From Verrucomicrobiales bacterium (GTDB lineage: Bacteria; Verrucomicrobiota; Verrucomicrobiia; Verrucomicrobiales; DEV007): 20,986 nt of DNA. The stretch covers positions 1 through 20,986 of the forward strand of contig NZSO01000002.1 of NCBI GenBank assembly GCA_002696885.1. Direction: 5' to 3'. The position numbers and the translations under genes are program-made. The notes under the pieces were generated by a model, which was not told the DNA's origin, did no database searches, and saw nothing but the letters and a program-made list of their open reading frames with translations. Below, piece after piece: positions 9,097-17,089 of the stretch. Numbering within the stretch: position 1 is the stretch's first letter; each line of letters begins with the position of its first letter.

Positions 9097-10515
9097 ATGA
9101 AACATCTTAATGAAACGCTTTCAGTTCAACGCAGAAGTTTTCTTAAAAACTCTGGTCTTGGTTTAGGTGCAGCGGCTTTAAATTCAATGCTTCTTAATGA
9201 TTCGTCTGGATCTAGTCCAGGCGTATCTGGTTTACCTGATATACCATTCAAGGCAAAGAGAGTGATTTTTTTATGCATGGCTGGTGGACCCTCTCACTTA
9301 GAGACTTTTGACTACAAACCAAAACTCGATGAATTGCATGGTAAACCTATGCCTGAGTCTTTTACAAAAGGTCAGCCCATTGCCCAGCTTAGAGGTCAAC
9401 AACTGAAGGTTCAGGGGCACATGACAAAATTTAATAGACATGGAAAAAGTGGTCAACTTATCAGTGATTATCTACCATGGACCGCTAAAATGGCTGATGA
9501 TATTTGTATCGTCAATTCGATGTTAACCGAACAAATTAATCACGACCCCGCTCATACTTTTATGAATACAGGCACTGCGATTTCAGGGCGACCTTCGATG
9601 GGTTCTTGGATCAACTATGGATTGGGGAGTGAGTCGGATAATTTGCCTGGATTTGTTGTTTTAACAAGCGTAGGGGGTCGAAACCCTCAACCAATAGCTT
9701 CAAGACAATGGGCCTCGGGCTTTTTGCCAGGGCGATTTCAGGGGGTTGAATTTAGTTCCACTGGAGATCCGGTTAATTATTTGAACAATCCTGGCAATGT
9801 GACAAAAAAGAGCCAGCGACATGTTGTTGATGCCATCAAGGCTCTTGATGAAAGAAGAAACAAAATCCTCAATGAAGATGATATACTCACGAGAATTTCG
9901 GCCTACGAGATGGCATTTAGAATGCAAGCTTCAGTTCCTGAGTTGATGGATTTTTCTAACGAGCCTCGTCACGTACTCGATATGTATGGAGCCAAACAGG
10001 GAGACGGTACATATGCCACTAACTGTTTATTGGCTAGGAGGCTTGCTGAGAGAGGCTGTCGTTTTATTCATTTATACCATAGAGGATGGGACCATCATGG
10101 CGGTCTTGAGAAATACATGGACATATGCTGTGGATTAACTGACAAGCCAACCTGGGCTCTTCTTAATGATCTTAAGCAGCGAGATATGCTAAAAGATACC
10201 CTCATAGTTTGGGGTGGCGAATTTGGTAGGACACCTATGTTCCAAGGTAAAGGAGGGGCAGGTAGAGATCATCATATGAAAGGTTTTTCAATGTGGCTTG
10301 CAGGTGGAGGAATTAAAGGAGGAACAACTTATGGAGCGACTGATGAGCTTGGTTATAATTCTGTTGAGAACGTCGTTCACATTCGCGACCTTCATGCCAC
10401 AATGCTTCATCTCATGGGAATTGACCATAAAAAATTCACCTATCAGTACCAGGGACTTGATACCCGATTGACGGGTGTTGAAGAGGCAAAGGTCATCAAA
10501 GATATAATCCTCTAG
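9097..10515 (+). CDS. DUF1501 protein (sulfatase/alkaline-phosphatase-like fold), Tat-exported
   Basis: A 472-residue protein with a twin-arginine signal: RRSFLKNSG from residue 12, followed by a small hydrophobic stretch GLGLGAAAL. Folded Tat export would fit a metal-loaded enzyme. DUF1501 belongs to the alkaline phosphatase/sulfatase superfamily. Family landmarks are MAGGPSHLETFDYKP near the mature N-terminus, NHDPAHTFMNTG, and the C-terminal GGEFGRTPMF, GRDHHMKGFSMWLAGGG and TDELGYN blocks. No formylglycine cysteine motif is seen, so it is not an ordinary sulfatase. It is the second gene of the operon with the DUF1549 cytochrome (6-base gap); the two are expected to work together outside the cytoplasm, though the substrate is unknown. 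It is paralogous to the DUF1501 gene at the right edge of the window. Confidence 0.95.
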   Translation: MKHLNETLSVQRRSFLKNSGLGLGAAALNSMLLNDSSGSSPGVSGLPDIPFKAKRVIFLCMAGGPSHLETFDYKPKLDELHGKPMPESFTKGQPIAQLRGQQLKVQGHMTKFNRHGKSGQLISDYLPWTAKMADDICIVNSMLTEQINHDPAHTFMNTGTAISGRPSMGSWINYGLGSESDNLPGFVVLTSVGGRNPQPIASRQWASGFLPGRFQGVEFSSTGDPVNYLNNPGNVTKKSQRHVVDAIKALDERRNKILNEDDILTRISAYEMAFRMQASVPELMDFSNEPRHVLDMYGAKQGDGTYATNCLLARRLAERGCRFIHLYHRGWDHHGGLEKYMDICCGLTDKPTWALLNDLKQRDMLKDTLIVWGGEFGRTPMFQGKGGAGRDHHMKGFSMWLAGGGIKGGTTYGATDELGYNSVENVVHIRDLHATMLHLMGIDHKKFTYQYQGLDTRLTGVEEAKVIKDIIL

Positions 10516-10542
10516 CCTTATCAAAATTTATTTTATTTTTTT

Positions 10543-11577
10543 TTAGGAGTGTTCTTTTTCTCTCCTAGCAATTCCTTTTAATAACCTTCCAAGAATGTCT
10601 GCACCTGTAATGATTCTTTTATCATTCTCATTCCAATAGATGACAACGTCTTGATCAATAATATCATCTTCTCTATCGTCAGCTTCTACAACGAATTCAC
10701 TTAACACAGTGTCTAGAGTGGCATTTGAATCATCAACTACTACAGGTCTGTGACAATAATCATAAATGTCTGCTTTGGATTCATTTACCGAAATGTTGAA
10801 TAAGTATTCTGATGTTTTAAGAACAATTCTTGGATTGCCTTCTTCATCAGTGATAACTGCTCGACTTTTGTCACTCTGTCGAAGTTTTTCTAGAAAAATA
10901 TTTCCATCAGGTGTGTTGGGTTTAGGGATATCGGGAAGATCCATATTAGAGGGAAAAGAATGGATTGTGCTGGGATCAATGCTGGTTCCTTCTTGTGATA
11001 TTAAACGGTCATCCAGATCAAGAAAATTTAAGGCTCCACGTCCCTCAGTTTCCCCAATTTCAGAATCTTTTTCTTTGATGTGTCGTTCAAGAATCACCTC
11101 AATATCTTTTTCTCTCATAAAGTTAACCCCCTCTGCACCTACTAGACCCTCAAGCATCAATGCACTCGGTTTGGCGACGGGCCAAAGAACTATTTGATAG
11201 AATCTAATGATGGGAGCGAGTTTTGAACCGACCCGAATTGCATTTCTTGAAAAATAAGCCTGTGGCAATATTTCACCTAAGAAAGTGATTCCAACTGTAG
11301 AGACGAAAAAAGCAATTAAACCAGTTCCAGGAATCACACTATCCATCAGCATGGCCAGGATCACGTTTACGCTGACATTACCCCATAAAATAGTTGATAA
11401 TAAAAAGTTGGCATCTTTCCTGAGTGCTAGAATTCTCGCTGCAGACTGATTGCCATTCTCAACCTCTGTTTCAAGTCTCAATCTGCCTATGGAAAAAAAA
11501 GCCAAATTTAAACCAGAAAACATTGCTGACTGACTAAGACAGAATGCTATAGCTATAATAGTTAGGGGTTGATCCAT
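10543..11577 (-). CDS. CNNM/CorB-type (DUF21) membrane protein with degenerate CBS region
   Basis: A 344-residue membrane protein. The N-terminal DUF21 transmembrane domain (about 1-150) has hydrophobic segments near 5-28, 58-82, 84-108 and 118-140. Its signature motifs are SGLNLAFFS (21-29) and GEILPQAYFSR (101-111). The form SGLNL plus GEIxPQA matches eukaryotic CNNM/Mam3 proteins better than the usual bacterial SGxE / GEIxPK versions. A cytoplasmic part (about 190-335) is in the position of the paired CBS regulatory module but is weakly conserved. There is no recognisable CorC/HlyC C-terminal domain. Homologues move or regulate Mg2+ across the inner membrane; that role is inferred here. 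It is convergent with the DUF1501 gene and divergent from thrH. No Shine-Dalgarno precedes the ATG. The 143-residue antisense ORF inside it is a shadow. Confidence 0.88.
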   Translation of the reverse strand: MDQPLTIIAIAFCLSQSAMFSGLNLAFFSIGRLRLETEVENGNQSAARILALRKDANFLLSTILWGNVSVNVILAMLMDSVIPGTGLIAFFVSTVGITFLGEILPQAYFSRNAIRVGSKLAPIIRFYQIVLWPVAKPSALMLEGLVGAEGVNFMREKDIEVILERHIKEKDSEIGETEGRGALNFLDLDDRLISQEGTSIDPSTIHSFPSNMDLPDIPKPNTPDGNIFLEKLRQSDKSRAVITDEEGNPRIVLKTSEYLFNISVNESKADIYDYCHRPVVVDDSNATLDTVLSEFVVEADDREDDIIDQDVVIYWNENDKRIITGADILGRLLKGIARREKEHS

Positions 11578-11715
11578 TGGAGTCTGCTTTTGCGCATATT
11601 TTGATGCGATGCAGTAAATTAATGCTTACTATATTGCAAATAATCCAATTCAATCAATTATTATTCTCATCACTTTTGAAATAATAATTTTTAATTATAA
11701 ATAAAATTTCCAAAT

Positions 11716-12312
11716 ATGAGTGTCATAGCCTGTTTAGACCTTGAAGGCGTACTAATTCCTGAAATTTGGATTGAATTTGCGATGAGAACAGGGATCAAAG
11801 AACTGCAAGCAACGACTAGAGACATTTCAGACTATTCTGAATTAATGCGTATGCGTCTCGATGTTTGTTCAAAAAATGATCTTCGAATCTCAGATATCCA
11901 GAAAGTCATATCTGAAATGAGTCCACTAGATGGAGCGAAAGAGTTTTTAGATGATCTTAGACAAAAATGTCAGGTCATAATTCTATCTGATACATTTTAT
12001 CAATTCGCACAGCCTCTAATAAAGCAATTGGATAACCCTACATTATTTTGCCACAATTTGGACATTGATGAAAATGGTAGGATCAATGATTTTCTTCTTA
12101 GAATGGACGATCAAAAAAGGCACGCTGTAAAATCCTTTAAAGCACTTGGTTTCCAAACATTAGCAGCAGGGGATTCATACAATGATATATCAATGTTAAA
12201 GGAGTCTGATAGAGGCTTCCTATTTTGCCCGCCTCAAAATGTTATTGCTGAATATCCAGAGTTTGGGGTTTCAACCAATTATAAAGAGCTTGAATCAGCT
12301 TTTGCGTTATAG
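11716..12312 (+). CDS. thrH: Phosphoserine phosphatase / homoserine phosphotransferase ThrH
   Basis: A 198-residue cytoplasmic HAD-family enzyme that closely follows the Pseudomonas ThrH pattern in length and sequence. Landmarks are CLDLEGVLIPEIWIEFA at the N-terminus (HAD motif I, with D7 as the expected nucleophile and DLEG replacing the usual DxDxT), TTRDISDY, ILSDTFYQFAQPL (motif II with its Ser/Asp), and AAGDSYNDISML (motif IV acidic pair). ThrH dephosphorylates phosphoserine in L-serine synthesis and in vitro can transfer the phosphate to homoserine. The substitution of Glu for the second motif-I Asp is a normal feature of ThrH. It is divergent from the CNNM gene and 69 bases ahead of the Gfo/Idh/MocA gene. 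The upstream region is AT-rich without a Shine-Dalgarno. Confidence 0.96.
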   Translation: MSVIACLDLEGVLIPEIWIEFAMRTGIKELQATTRDISDYSELMRMRLDVCSKNDLRISDIQKVISEMSPLDGAKEFLDDLRQKCQVIILSDTFYQFAQPLIKQLDNPTLFCHNLDIDENGRINDFLLRMDDQKRHAVKSFKALGFQTLAAGDSYNDISMLKESDRGFLFCPPQNVIAEYPEFGVSTNYKELESAFAL

Positions 12313-12354
12313 AAGCAATTTTTTTATTCCCTATCATCAGATTTCATTACAAAA

Positions 12355-12378
12355 TATGATTTTAAACAACAAATCATA
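12355..12378 (+). promoter_or_regulatory. 8-bp inverted repeat just before the Gfo/Idh/MocA start codon
   Basis: TATGATTT and AAATCATA form perfect arms around an 8-base loop, ending 3 bases before the ATG at 12382. It could be an operator or a translation-masking hairpin, but only one G-C pair per arm makes a chance origin plausible. No ribosome-binding site is visible in this leader. Confidence 0.25.
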
Positions 12379-12381
12379 AAA

Positions 12382-13833
12382 ATGCTCTCTAACTCACGAC
12401 GTCAATTTATAAAGACTTCCATCCTTTCAGGTTTAGGAAGTGCTCCATTTATCGCTAATACAAAATCATCAGCCAAGGTTATTGGAGCGAATAACAGAAT
12501 GAGAATTGCTGTTGCCGGTTTAAATGGTCGAGGGAAAAGTCACATCGGCGGTTTTCTATCTCAAAAGAATGTTGAGATTCCATATGTGATCGACCCCGAT
12601 AAACAAGTTCTGAGTCGGACTGTTGAAAGTCTCAAAGGTCGAGGTCAGCAGGTTAAAGGAGTCGTTGATGTTAGAGAGGCCTTGGATGATAAAAACGTTG
12701 ACGCGATAGCCATCGCTGCGCCTAACCACTGGCATTCTTTGATGACCATATGGGCGGCACAGGCAGGTAAACACGTTTACGTCGAAAAGCCCATGAGTCA
12801 TGATGTGGTTGAAGGAAGGGTTGCGGTCGCTGCACAAAAAAAATATGGTGTTGTGATTCAACATGGTACTCAGCAGCGTAGCGATGCTCGTCGTGCAGGG
12901 TTACATGATCAGATTAAGGCTGGTAAATGGGGACGTTTAAAGATTTCATATGGTTATTGCTGCAAACCCAGGGGAAGCATTGGTCACAAGAAGGTCGGAG
13001 AAGTTCCATCGCATTTGGATTGGAATCTGTGGAAAGGGCCCGCCGTTATTGAAAAATTTCATGGAAATTACGTTCATTACAATTGGCACTGGTTTTGGGC
13101 CACTGGTAACGGTGATTTAAATAATCAAGGAACACATGAATTGGATGTTGCGAGATGGGCAATTGATGATGATCAGACTCATCCCGTTAAAGCCATGGCC
13201 ATAGGAGGTCGTTTTCAGTGGAAAGACCAAGGAGAGACTCCGAACACATTATTTGGAATGGCTGAATATCCAAACGGCCAGCAAGTTTTTTTCAATGTTA
13301 GAAATGTGAATTATAACGGGTATAAAAGGCAGGTTGAAAATCAATATTATTTTGAAGATGGAGGAAGGATTATTGGTAATCAGTATTTTGCAAAAGGAAG
13401 TGATAAAGGTGAAAAAATCGATTTTGGGCAAGGAAAAGTGACTCCTGGAGGTAATTGGGGAAGCTTTGTTGCAGCCTGTCGTGCAGGGGATCCAAGCATG
13501 GCAAACGGTGATGTTAATGATGCCCACTATGGGTGTGTTTTGGGCCACTTAATGAACAATTCCTACAGGCTTGGTGAGGAAGTTCCTTTTAATCTCAAGG
13601 CTGGAAAATTTGGTGATAATAAAGATGCAGCAGAACATTTTGGTAAACTGCACGACATTATGGGTAATGGGGTAGGCATTCCCGAGAAAGATAACTATTA
13701 TACTGTTGGACCTTGGTTAAACTTTGATCCTAAGAAAGAAACCCATACCGGTGAGTTTGCAAAAGATGCAAACCAGTTACTAAAAGACCCTAACAATGTA
13801 GGATTCCAAGTTCCTGCGCTCGAGAAAGTATAG
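12382..13833 (+). CDS. Tat-exported Gfo/Idh/MocA-family oxidoreductase
   Basis: A 483-residue NAD(P)-dependent oxidoreductase. The N-terminal Tat-like signal is SRRQFIKTS (residues 5-13) followed by a mildly hydrophobic stretch, typical of the exported versions in PVC bacteria. The Rossmann nucleotide-binding stretch follows (RIAVAGLNGRGKSH, 41-54). The family's conserved EKP is at 135-137 (HVYVEKPMSH), and the C-terminal domain has NNQGTHELDVARWA with catalytic candidate H252. Relatives oxidise or reduce sugars and inositols; which one cannot be read from the sequence. Cofactor supply outside the cytoplasm would require export of the folded holoenzyme. It follows thrH by 69 bases and ends 6 bases from the convergent beta-propeller gene. 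Co-transcription with thrH is possible but not supported by function. Confidence 0.95.
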   Translation: MLSNSRRQFIKTSILSGLGSAPFIANTKSSAKVIGANNRMRIAVAGLNGRGKSHIGGFLSQKNVEIPYVIDPDKQVLSRTVESLKGRGQQVKGVVDVREALDDKNVDAIAIAAPNHWHSLMTIWAAQAGKHVYVEKPMSHDVVEGRVAVAAQKKYGVVIQHGTQQRSDARRAGLHDQIKAGKWGRLKISYGYCCKPRGSIGHKKVGEVPSHLDWNLWKGPAVIEKFHGNYVHYNWHWFWATGNGDLNNQGTHELDVARWAIDDDQTHPVKAMAIGGRFQWKDQGETPNTLFGMAEYPNGQQVFFNVRNVNYNGYKRQVENQYYFEDGGRIIGNQYFAKGSDKGEKIDFGQGKVTPGGNWGSFVAACRAGDPSMANGDVNDAHYGCVLGHLMNNSYRLGEEVPFNLKAGKFGDNKDAAEHFGKLHDIMGNGVGIPEKDNYYTVGPWLNFDPKKETHTGEFAKDANQLLKDPNNVGFQVPALEKV

Positions 13834-13839
13834 AAATTT

Positions 13840-15069
13840 TTAGGCCTTTACTCGATAGCAATAAATAATTTCTTGGTCACGCAGGTAAAGATTGCCACCA
13901 ATTACGACTGGGTGTGTCCAGATTTTCCCTGACGGTTTCCGAAGTTTAGTTTGGGGACTGAGTTTAAAGCGTCCTGTTTCTTTCCAGCCTTTTGTGTCTG
14001 CTTTTACAAGAGTGACAGTGCCATCGCTTTCGCCAAGACAATATAACATCCCATCCGCGTAATGTATTGCCCCTTTGCCAAGATCTTTTGATCGCCATAC
14101 CTCTTCGCCTGTTGCAAAGTTTTGGCATTTCCAGCCACCTCTATCTGAATGTCCATATAAGTGATCTCCAATTAATATAACGCCACCATGATGGTTGATG
14201 ATGGTGTCATTATTATAGACCTCGGAAACTTTATTATCAGGGCTTAGGTTAATGAGTTTACATCCTACATTGTATCCAGAACTAATATAGATTTTTCCAT
14301 CTTTATAAATCGGAGTCGGAATCACAGCCGTTCGACCATTCCAATCTGTTTTCCATAAGAGTTTGCCGTCGGAAGCAGAAACTCCAACCAAAGATTTCAT
14401 AAACAACTGAACATATTGGTCGCTACCGTTGTGCTTTATAGGAATTATTGAAGAGTATTGAGCTCCGTCTTTAATCTCTTTACTTTGCCAAATTAATTTT
14501 CCTGTTTCCTTATTTAAAGCCACAATTGCCCCTTTTCCACCGCCAGGGGTGAGAACAACTTTATCGTTATCCACTAGTACGGATTCACTAAATCCCCAAT
14601 ACGGAGCCTTGCCTCCAAAATCGACAAGATCAGATTTCCAATTTACTGATCCATCCTTGATGTTAATACAAACGACTTCTCCCTTTGGAGCTAATGCGTA
14701 TACCTTATCTCCATCAATTGTAGGAGTTCCTCTTGGGCCATTTCCCCAATTGTTTTTAAATCCTTTTGCAAATTTTGTACTCCAGAGCTCTTTGCCGTCC
14801 TTGGTGTTTATCGCAATAAGGTATGTTTCGCCATCTCTCTCTCCCATAGTAATGAACTTTCCGCCCGAGATCGCTGGACCTGAATAACCAATTCCCGCAT
14901 CTTTATATAACCAAACTTGCTCTGGTCCATCCTGAGGCCATTTTTTCAGTAATCCTTGATCAGGAGAGTGATCGCTTAGATCGGCACCCCTCCATCGTGG
15001 CCACTCGTCTTGGGCCATTGATATTGAGTTTAGAAGACAAGCAACCGTAAAAGTAATGATATATTTCAT
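13840..15069 (-). CDS. Secreted PQQ-like beta-propeller repeat protein
   Basis: A 409-residue exported protein with a signal peptide (1-19, ending SISMAQ). The mature part starts with EWPRWRGADLSDHSPD, the WPxWRG opening common to planctomycete and verrucomicrobial PQQ_2-type propellers. It then repeats blades of the form xVYAL-x-GEVVCIN-x-KDGSVNWK, KGAIVALNKETGKLIWQ and ASDGKLLWKTDW. The repeats suggest a single seven- or eight-bladed propeller occupying the whole protein. No dehydrogenase heme domain or cofactor-binding signature is visible, so real PQQ binding is unproven; a binding or scaffold role is equally possible. An AGG lies about ten bases before the ATG. The gene is convergent with the Gfo/Idh/MocA gene and divergent from the second sulfatase. 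The 112-residue antisense ORF within it is a shadow. Confidence 0.93.
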   Translation of the reverse strand: MKYIITFTVACLLNSISMAQDEWPRWRGADLSDHSPDQGLLKKWPQDGPEQVWLYKDAGIGYSGPAISGGKFITMGERDGETYLIAINTKDGKELWSTKFAKGFKNNWGNGPRGTPTIDGDKVYALAPKGEVVCINIKDGSVNWKSDLVDFGGKAPYWGFSESVLVDNDKVVLTPGGGKGAIVALNKETGKLIWQSKEIKDGAQYSSIIPIKHNGSDQYVQLFMKSLVGVSASDGKLLWKTDWNGRTAVIPTPIYKDGKIYISSGYNVGCKLINLSPDNKVSEVYNNDTIINHHGGVILIGDHLYGHSDRGGWKCQNFATGEEVWRSKDLGKGAIHYADGMLYCLGESDGTVTLVKADTKGWKETGRFKLSPQTKLRKPSGKIWTHPVVIGGNLYLRDQEIIYCYRVKA

Positions 15070-15101
15070 GATGAATACCTATTTAATCGTACTAAAAGAA
15101 T

Positions 15102-15122
15102 TTATGATAGTTTATTATGATA
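15102..15122. repeat. Short tandem direct repeat in the divergent promoter region
   Basis: TTATGATA occurs at 15102-15109 and again at 15115-15122, a period of 13 bases, between the divergent beta-propeller and second sulfatase genes. It could be a paired regulator site; the low complexity makes chance likely. Confidence 0.15.
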
Positions 15123-15146
15123 CATCATTTTGTAATCATTGCTATT

Positions 15147-15173
15147 ATAGTTCTTGGAACTATTATTTTTTTT
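15147..15173 (+). terminator. Terminator- or attenuator-like hairpin in the leader of the second sulfatase
   Basis: ATAGTTC and GAACTAT pair perfectly (7 bp, loop TTG), followed at once by TATTTTTTTT. The shape is that of an intrinsic terminator, only 13 bases before the ATG at 15187 of the sulfatase it precedes. Only two G-C pairs make it weak. It also overlaps the alternative TTG start at 15154, arguing against that start. Confidence 0.35.
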
Positions 15174-15186
15174 AAACCGAAGAAAA

Positions 15187-17004
15187 ATGAAGTTTGTAAC
15201 TTTTTTAACAATAATATTTTTTTTGAATGAGTTTATTTTAGCCAAAGATAAACCCAATTTTGTTTGGATTATCTCTGAAGATAATTCAATTCACTATTTA
15301 AATCATTTTTTTCCAAATGGTGCTGAAACTCCCAACATCAAGAAGATGGCAAAGCATGGAGTTACTTTTAATAATGCTTTTTCTAATGCACCCGTCTGTT
15401 CAGTAGCAAGATCTACGCTTATCACAAGTTGCTACGCTCCTCGTATAGGAGCCCAATATCATAGACGTAGCGTAATGGCTCCAATGCCCGATAAATTAAG
15501 AATGTTTCCTGCCTACTTAAAAGAGAATGGATATTTCACAACGAACCGTTCGAAAACAGATTATAATTTAGTTCAAGGAAAAGGGGTTTGGGATCAATCT
15601 TCGCGAAAAGCTCACTGGAAAAATCGAAAAGGGAACCAACCATTTTTCCATAAGGCTAGTTATGCCATTTCACATGAAAGCTCATTGCATTTCAAAAAAG
15701 AAGCAATAAACAATCAGCCAACTACATTTGACCCTTTAACCGTCAAATTAGCTCCTTATCATCCTGATACAAAAACGTTCAGATATACCCATGCGAGGTA
15801 TCATGATAATATACAAAAGATCGATGCTGTGGTTGGTGAAATCATGGATGAACTTAGAGAGAGTGGGCTTTTGGATGATACATTTGTTTTTTATTTCGGA
15901 GATCATGGAGGAGTTCTTCCAAGAAGTAAGGGATATGCATTTGAAACAGGTTTGCACATTCCTTTAGTAGTCAGGATTCCCAAAAACTTCAAACACCTCA
16001 CAAAATATTCAATGAATTCTCGAGAAGATGGGTTTGTTGAGTTTATAGATTTTGGACCTACATTACTTAATCTTGCAGGCGTTAAAATCCCAGATGATGT
16101 AGATGGTTTTCCTTTTATGGGTAAGGAATCCAAAACTAGAGATTTCACCTTCAACTATGCGGATAGATTTGATGAGAAATATGATTTTGTTCGTTGGATA
16201 AGAAAGGGGAAATACAGTTATCAGAGAAATTTTCAGCCATTTAATTTTGATGCCATTCAAAATGATTACAGATACAAACAATTGGCTTTTGTTGAATGGC
16301 GAAACCTTTTTAATCAGGGTCAACTGAATCCCATTCAAAAGCAATTTTTTGAAAAGAAAGCTCCTGAAGCATTGTACGATGTCGCCTCTGATCCTTATGA
16401 AACAAATAATTTGGCCAATGATCCTAAGTTGAAAGATGTCCTAAATGAAATGCGGACAATCATGCAGTCTCAAATGCAACGCATTAATGACCTTAGTTTT
16501 TATCCCGAATCTGTCATGGTAAGGGAGGCTATGAAAAATCCGTCGGATTATGGAGTTAAAAAAACCAATGAAATTAATGAAATGGCTAAAATTGCAGCAC
16601 TGCAGTTGTTACCTATCTCAGAAGTTGAGGAACCTTTGGAGAGTGCTTTGAAATCAAGCAACCCTTGGTGCCGATACTGGGGGTGCATTGTCGCATCGTC
16701 TCATGTTAAAATTTCTCAGAAATTAACTAACATGATTAGAAAAATGGCCAATTCTGACTCAGAGCCATTAGTTCGTACAAGAGCTGCCGAATATCTTGGA
16801 ATTGCTCAAAAAGAGGATCCGTTACCTTTTTTTAAAAAAGCACTCAAAATGTCAAATTCAGATGTCGAAACAAATCTTATACTCAATAGTGCTGTGTTAT
16901 TACAAGATGGAGGATTTGGACACAGTTTTAAATCGCTCACTATGTCAGATGTGAATTTTGGTGGAAGATATATTGAGGCAAGAATATCCTATCTCTCAAA
17001 ATAG
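15187..17004 (+). CDS. S1-family sulfatase with HEAT-like C-terminal repeats
   Basis: A 605-residue exported sulfatase counted from the ATG at 15187. An in-frame TTG at 15154 would add 11 residues, but it lies inside a hairpin and weakens the signal peptide (MKFVTFLTIIFFLNEFILA). The catalytic region reads NAPVCSVARSTLITS, so the formylglycine cysteine C71 sits in C-S-V-A-R: valine replaces the usual Pro/Ala of CxPxR or CxAxR. The first metal-ligand pair is Glu-Asp (ISEDNS, 30-34) rather than Asp-Asp. YFGDHGGVLPRSKGYAFETG carries the second Asp-His metal site. About 466-605 is a helical tail resembling HEAT repeats (VRTRAAEYLG, NPWCRYWGCIVAS). Other sulfatase features are intact, so it is likely active. 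It is followed by a shared terminator and lies convergent to glutamine synthetase. Confidence 0.93.
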   Translation: MKFVTFLTIIFFLNEFILAKDKPNFVWIISEDNSIHYLNHFFPNGAETPNIKKMAKHGVTFNNAFSNAPVCSVARSTLITSCYAPRIGAQYHRRSVMAPMPDKLRMFPAYLKENGYFTTNRSKTDYNLVQGKGVWDQSSRKAHWKNRKGNQPFFHKASYAISHESSLHFKKEAINNQPTTFDPLTVKLAPYHPDTKTFRYTHARYHDNIQKIDAVVGEIMDELRESGLLDDTFVFYFGDHGGVLPRSKGYAFETGLHIPLVVRIPKNFKHLTKYSMNSREDGFVEFIDFGPTLLNLAGVKIPDDVDGFPFMGKESKTRDFTFNYADRFDEKYDFVRWIRKGKYSYQRNFQPFNFDAIQNDYRYKQLAFVEWRNLFNQGQLNPIQKQFFEKKAPEALYDVASDPYETNNLANDPKLKDVLNEMRTIMQSQMQRINDLSFYPESVMVREAMKNPSDYGVKKTNEINEMAKIAALQLLPISEVEEPLESALKSSNPWCRYWGCIVASSHVKISQKLTNMIRKMANSDSEPLVRTRAAEYLGIAQKEDPLPFFKKALKMSNSDVETNLILNSAVLLQDGGFGHSFKSLTMSDVNFGGRYIEARISYLSK

Positions 17005-17031
17005 TAATTAAATATTTTTAGTTGATTGATT

Positions 17032-17069
17032 AAAAAAAAACCGTCACCCAAACCTGGATGACGGTTTTT
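17032..17069. terminator. Bidirectional intrinsic terminator
   Basis: A perfect 10-bp stem, AAAACCGTCA (17037-17046) with TGACGGTTTT (17059-17068), encloses a 12-base loop in which CC and GG can pair further. It is flanked by an A run on the left and a T run on the right, so it works in both directions. It lies between the convergent second sulfatase and glutamine synthetase genes and should end both transcripts. Confidence 0.9.
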
Positions 17070-17089
17070 GTGATTAATATAGTTAGGTT

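Noticed and set aside
10766..11197. 143-residue plus-strand ORF
   Set aside because: Lies wholly antisense within the CNNM-type gene; its Ser/Arg-rich composition is that of a reverse-frame shadow and it has no start signals or family motifs.
12556..12864. 102-residue minus-strand ORF
   Set aside because: Antisense shadow of the well-supported Gfo/Idh/MocA gene.
14549..14887. 112-residue plus-strand ORF
   Set aside because: Antisense shadow of the beta-propeller gene, low-complexity Ser/Pro/Leu composition.
15154..15186. TTG start for the second sulfatase
   Set aside because: It sits within a hairpin and a T run, adds residues ahead of a good signal peptide, and an ATG follows at 15187.
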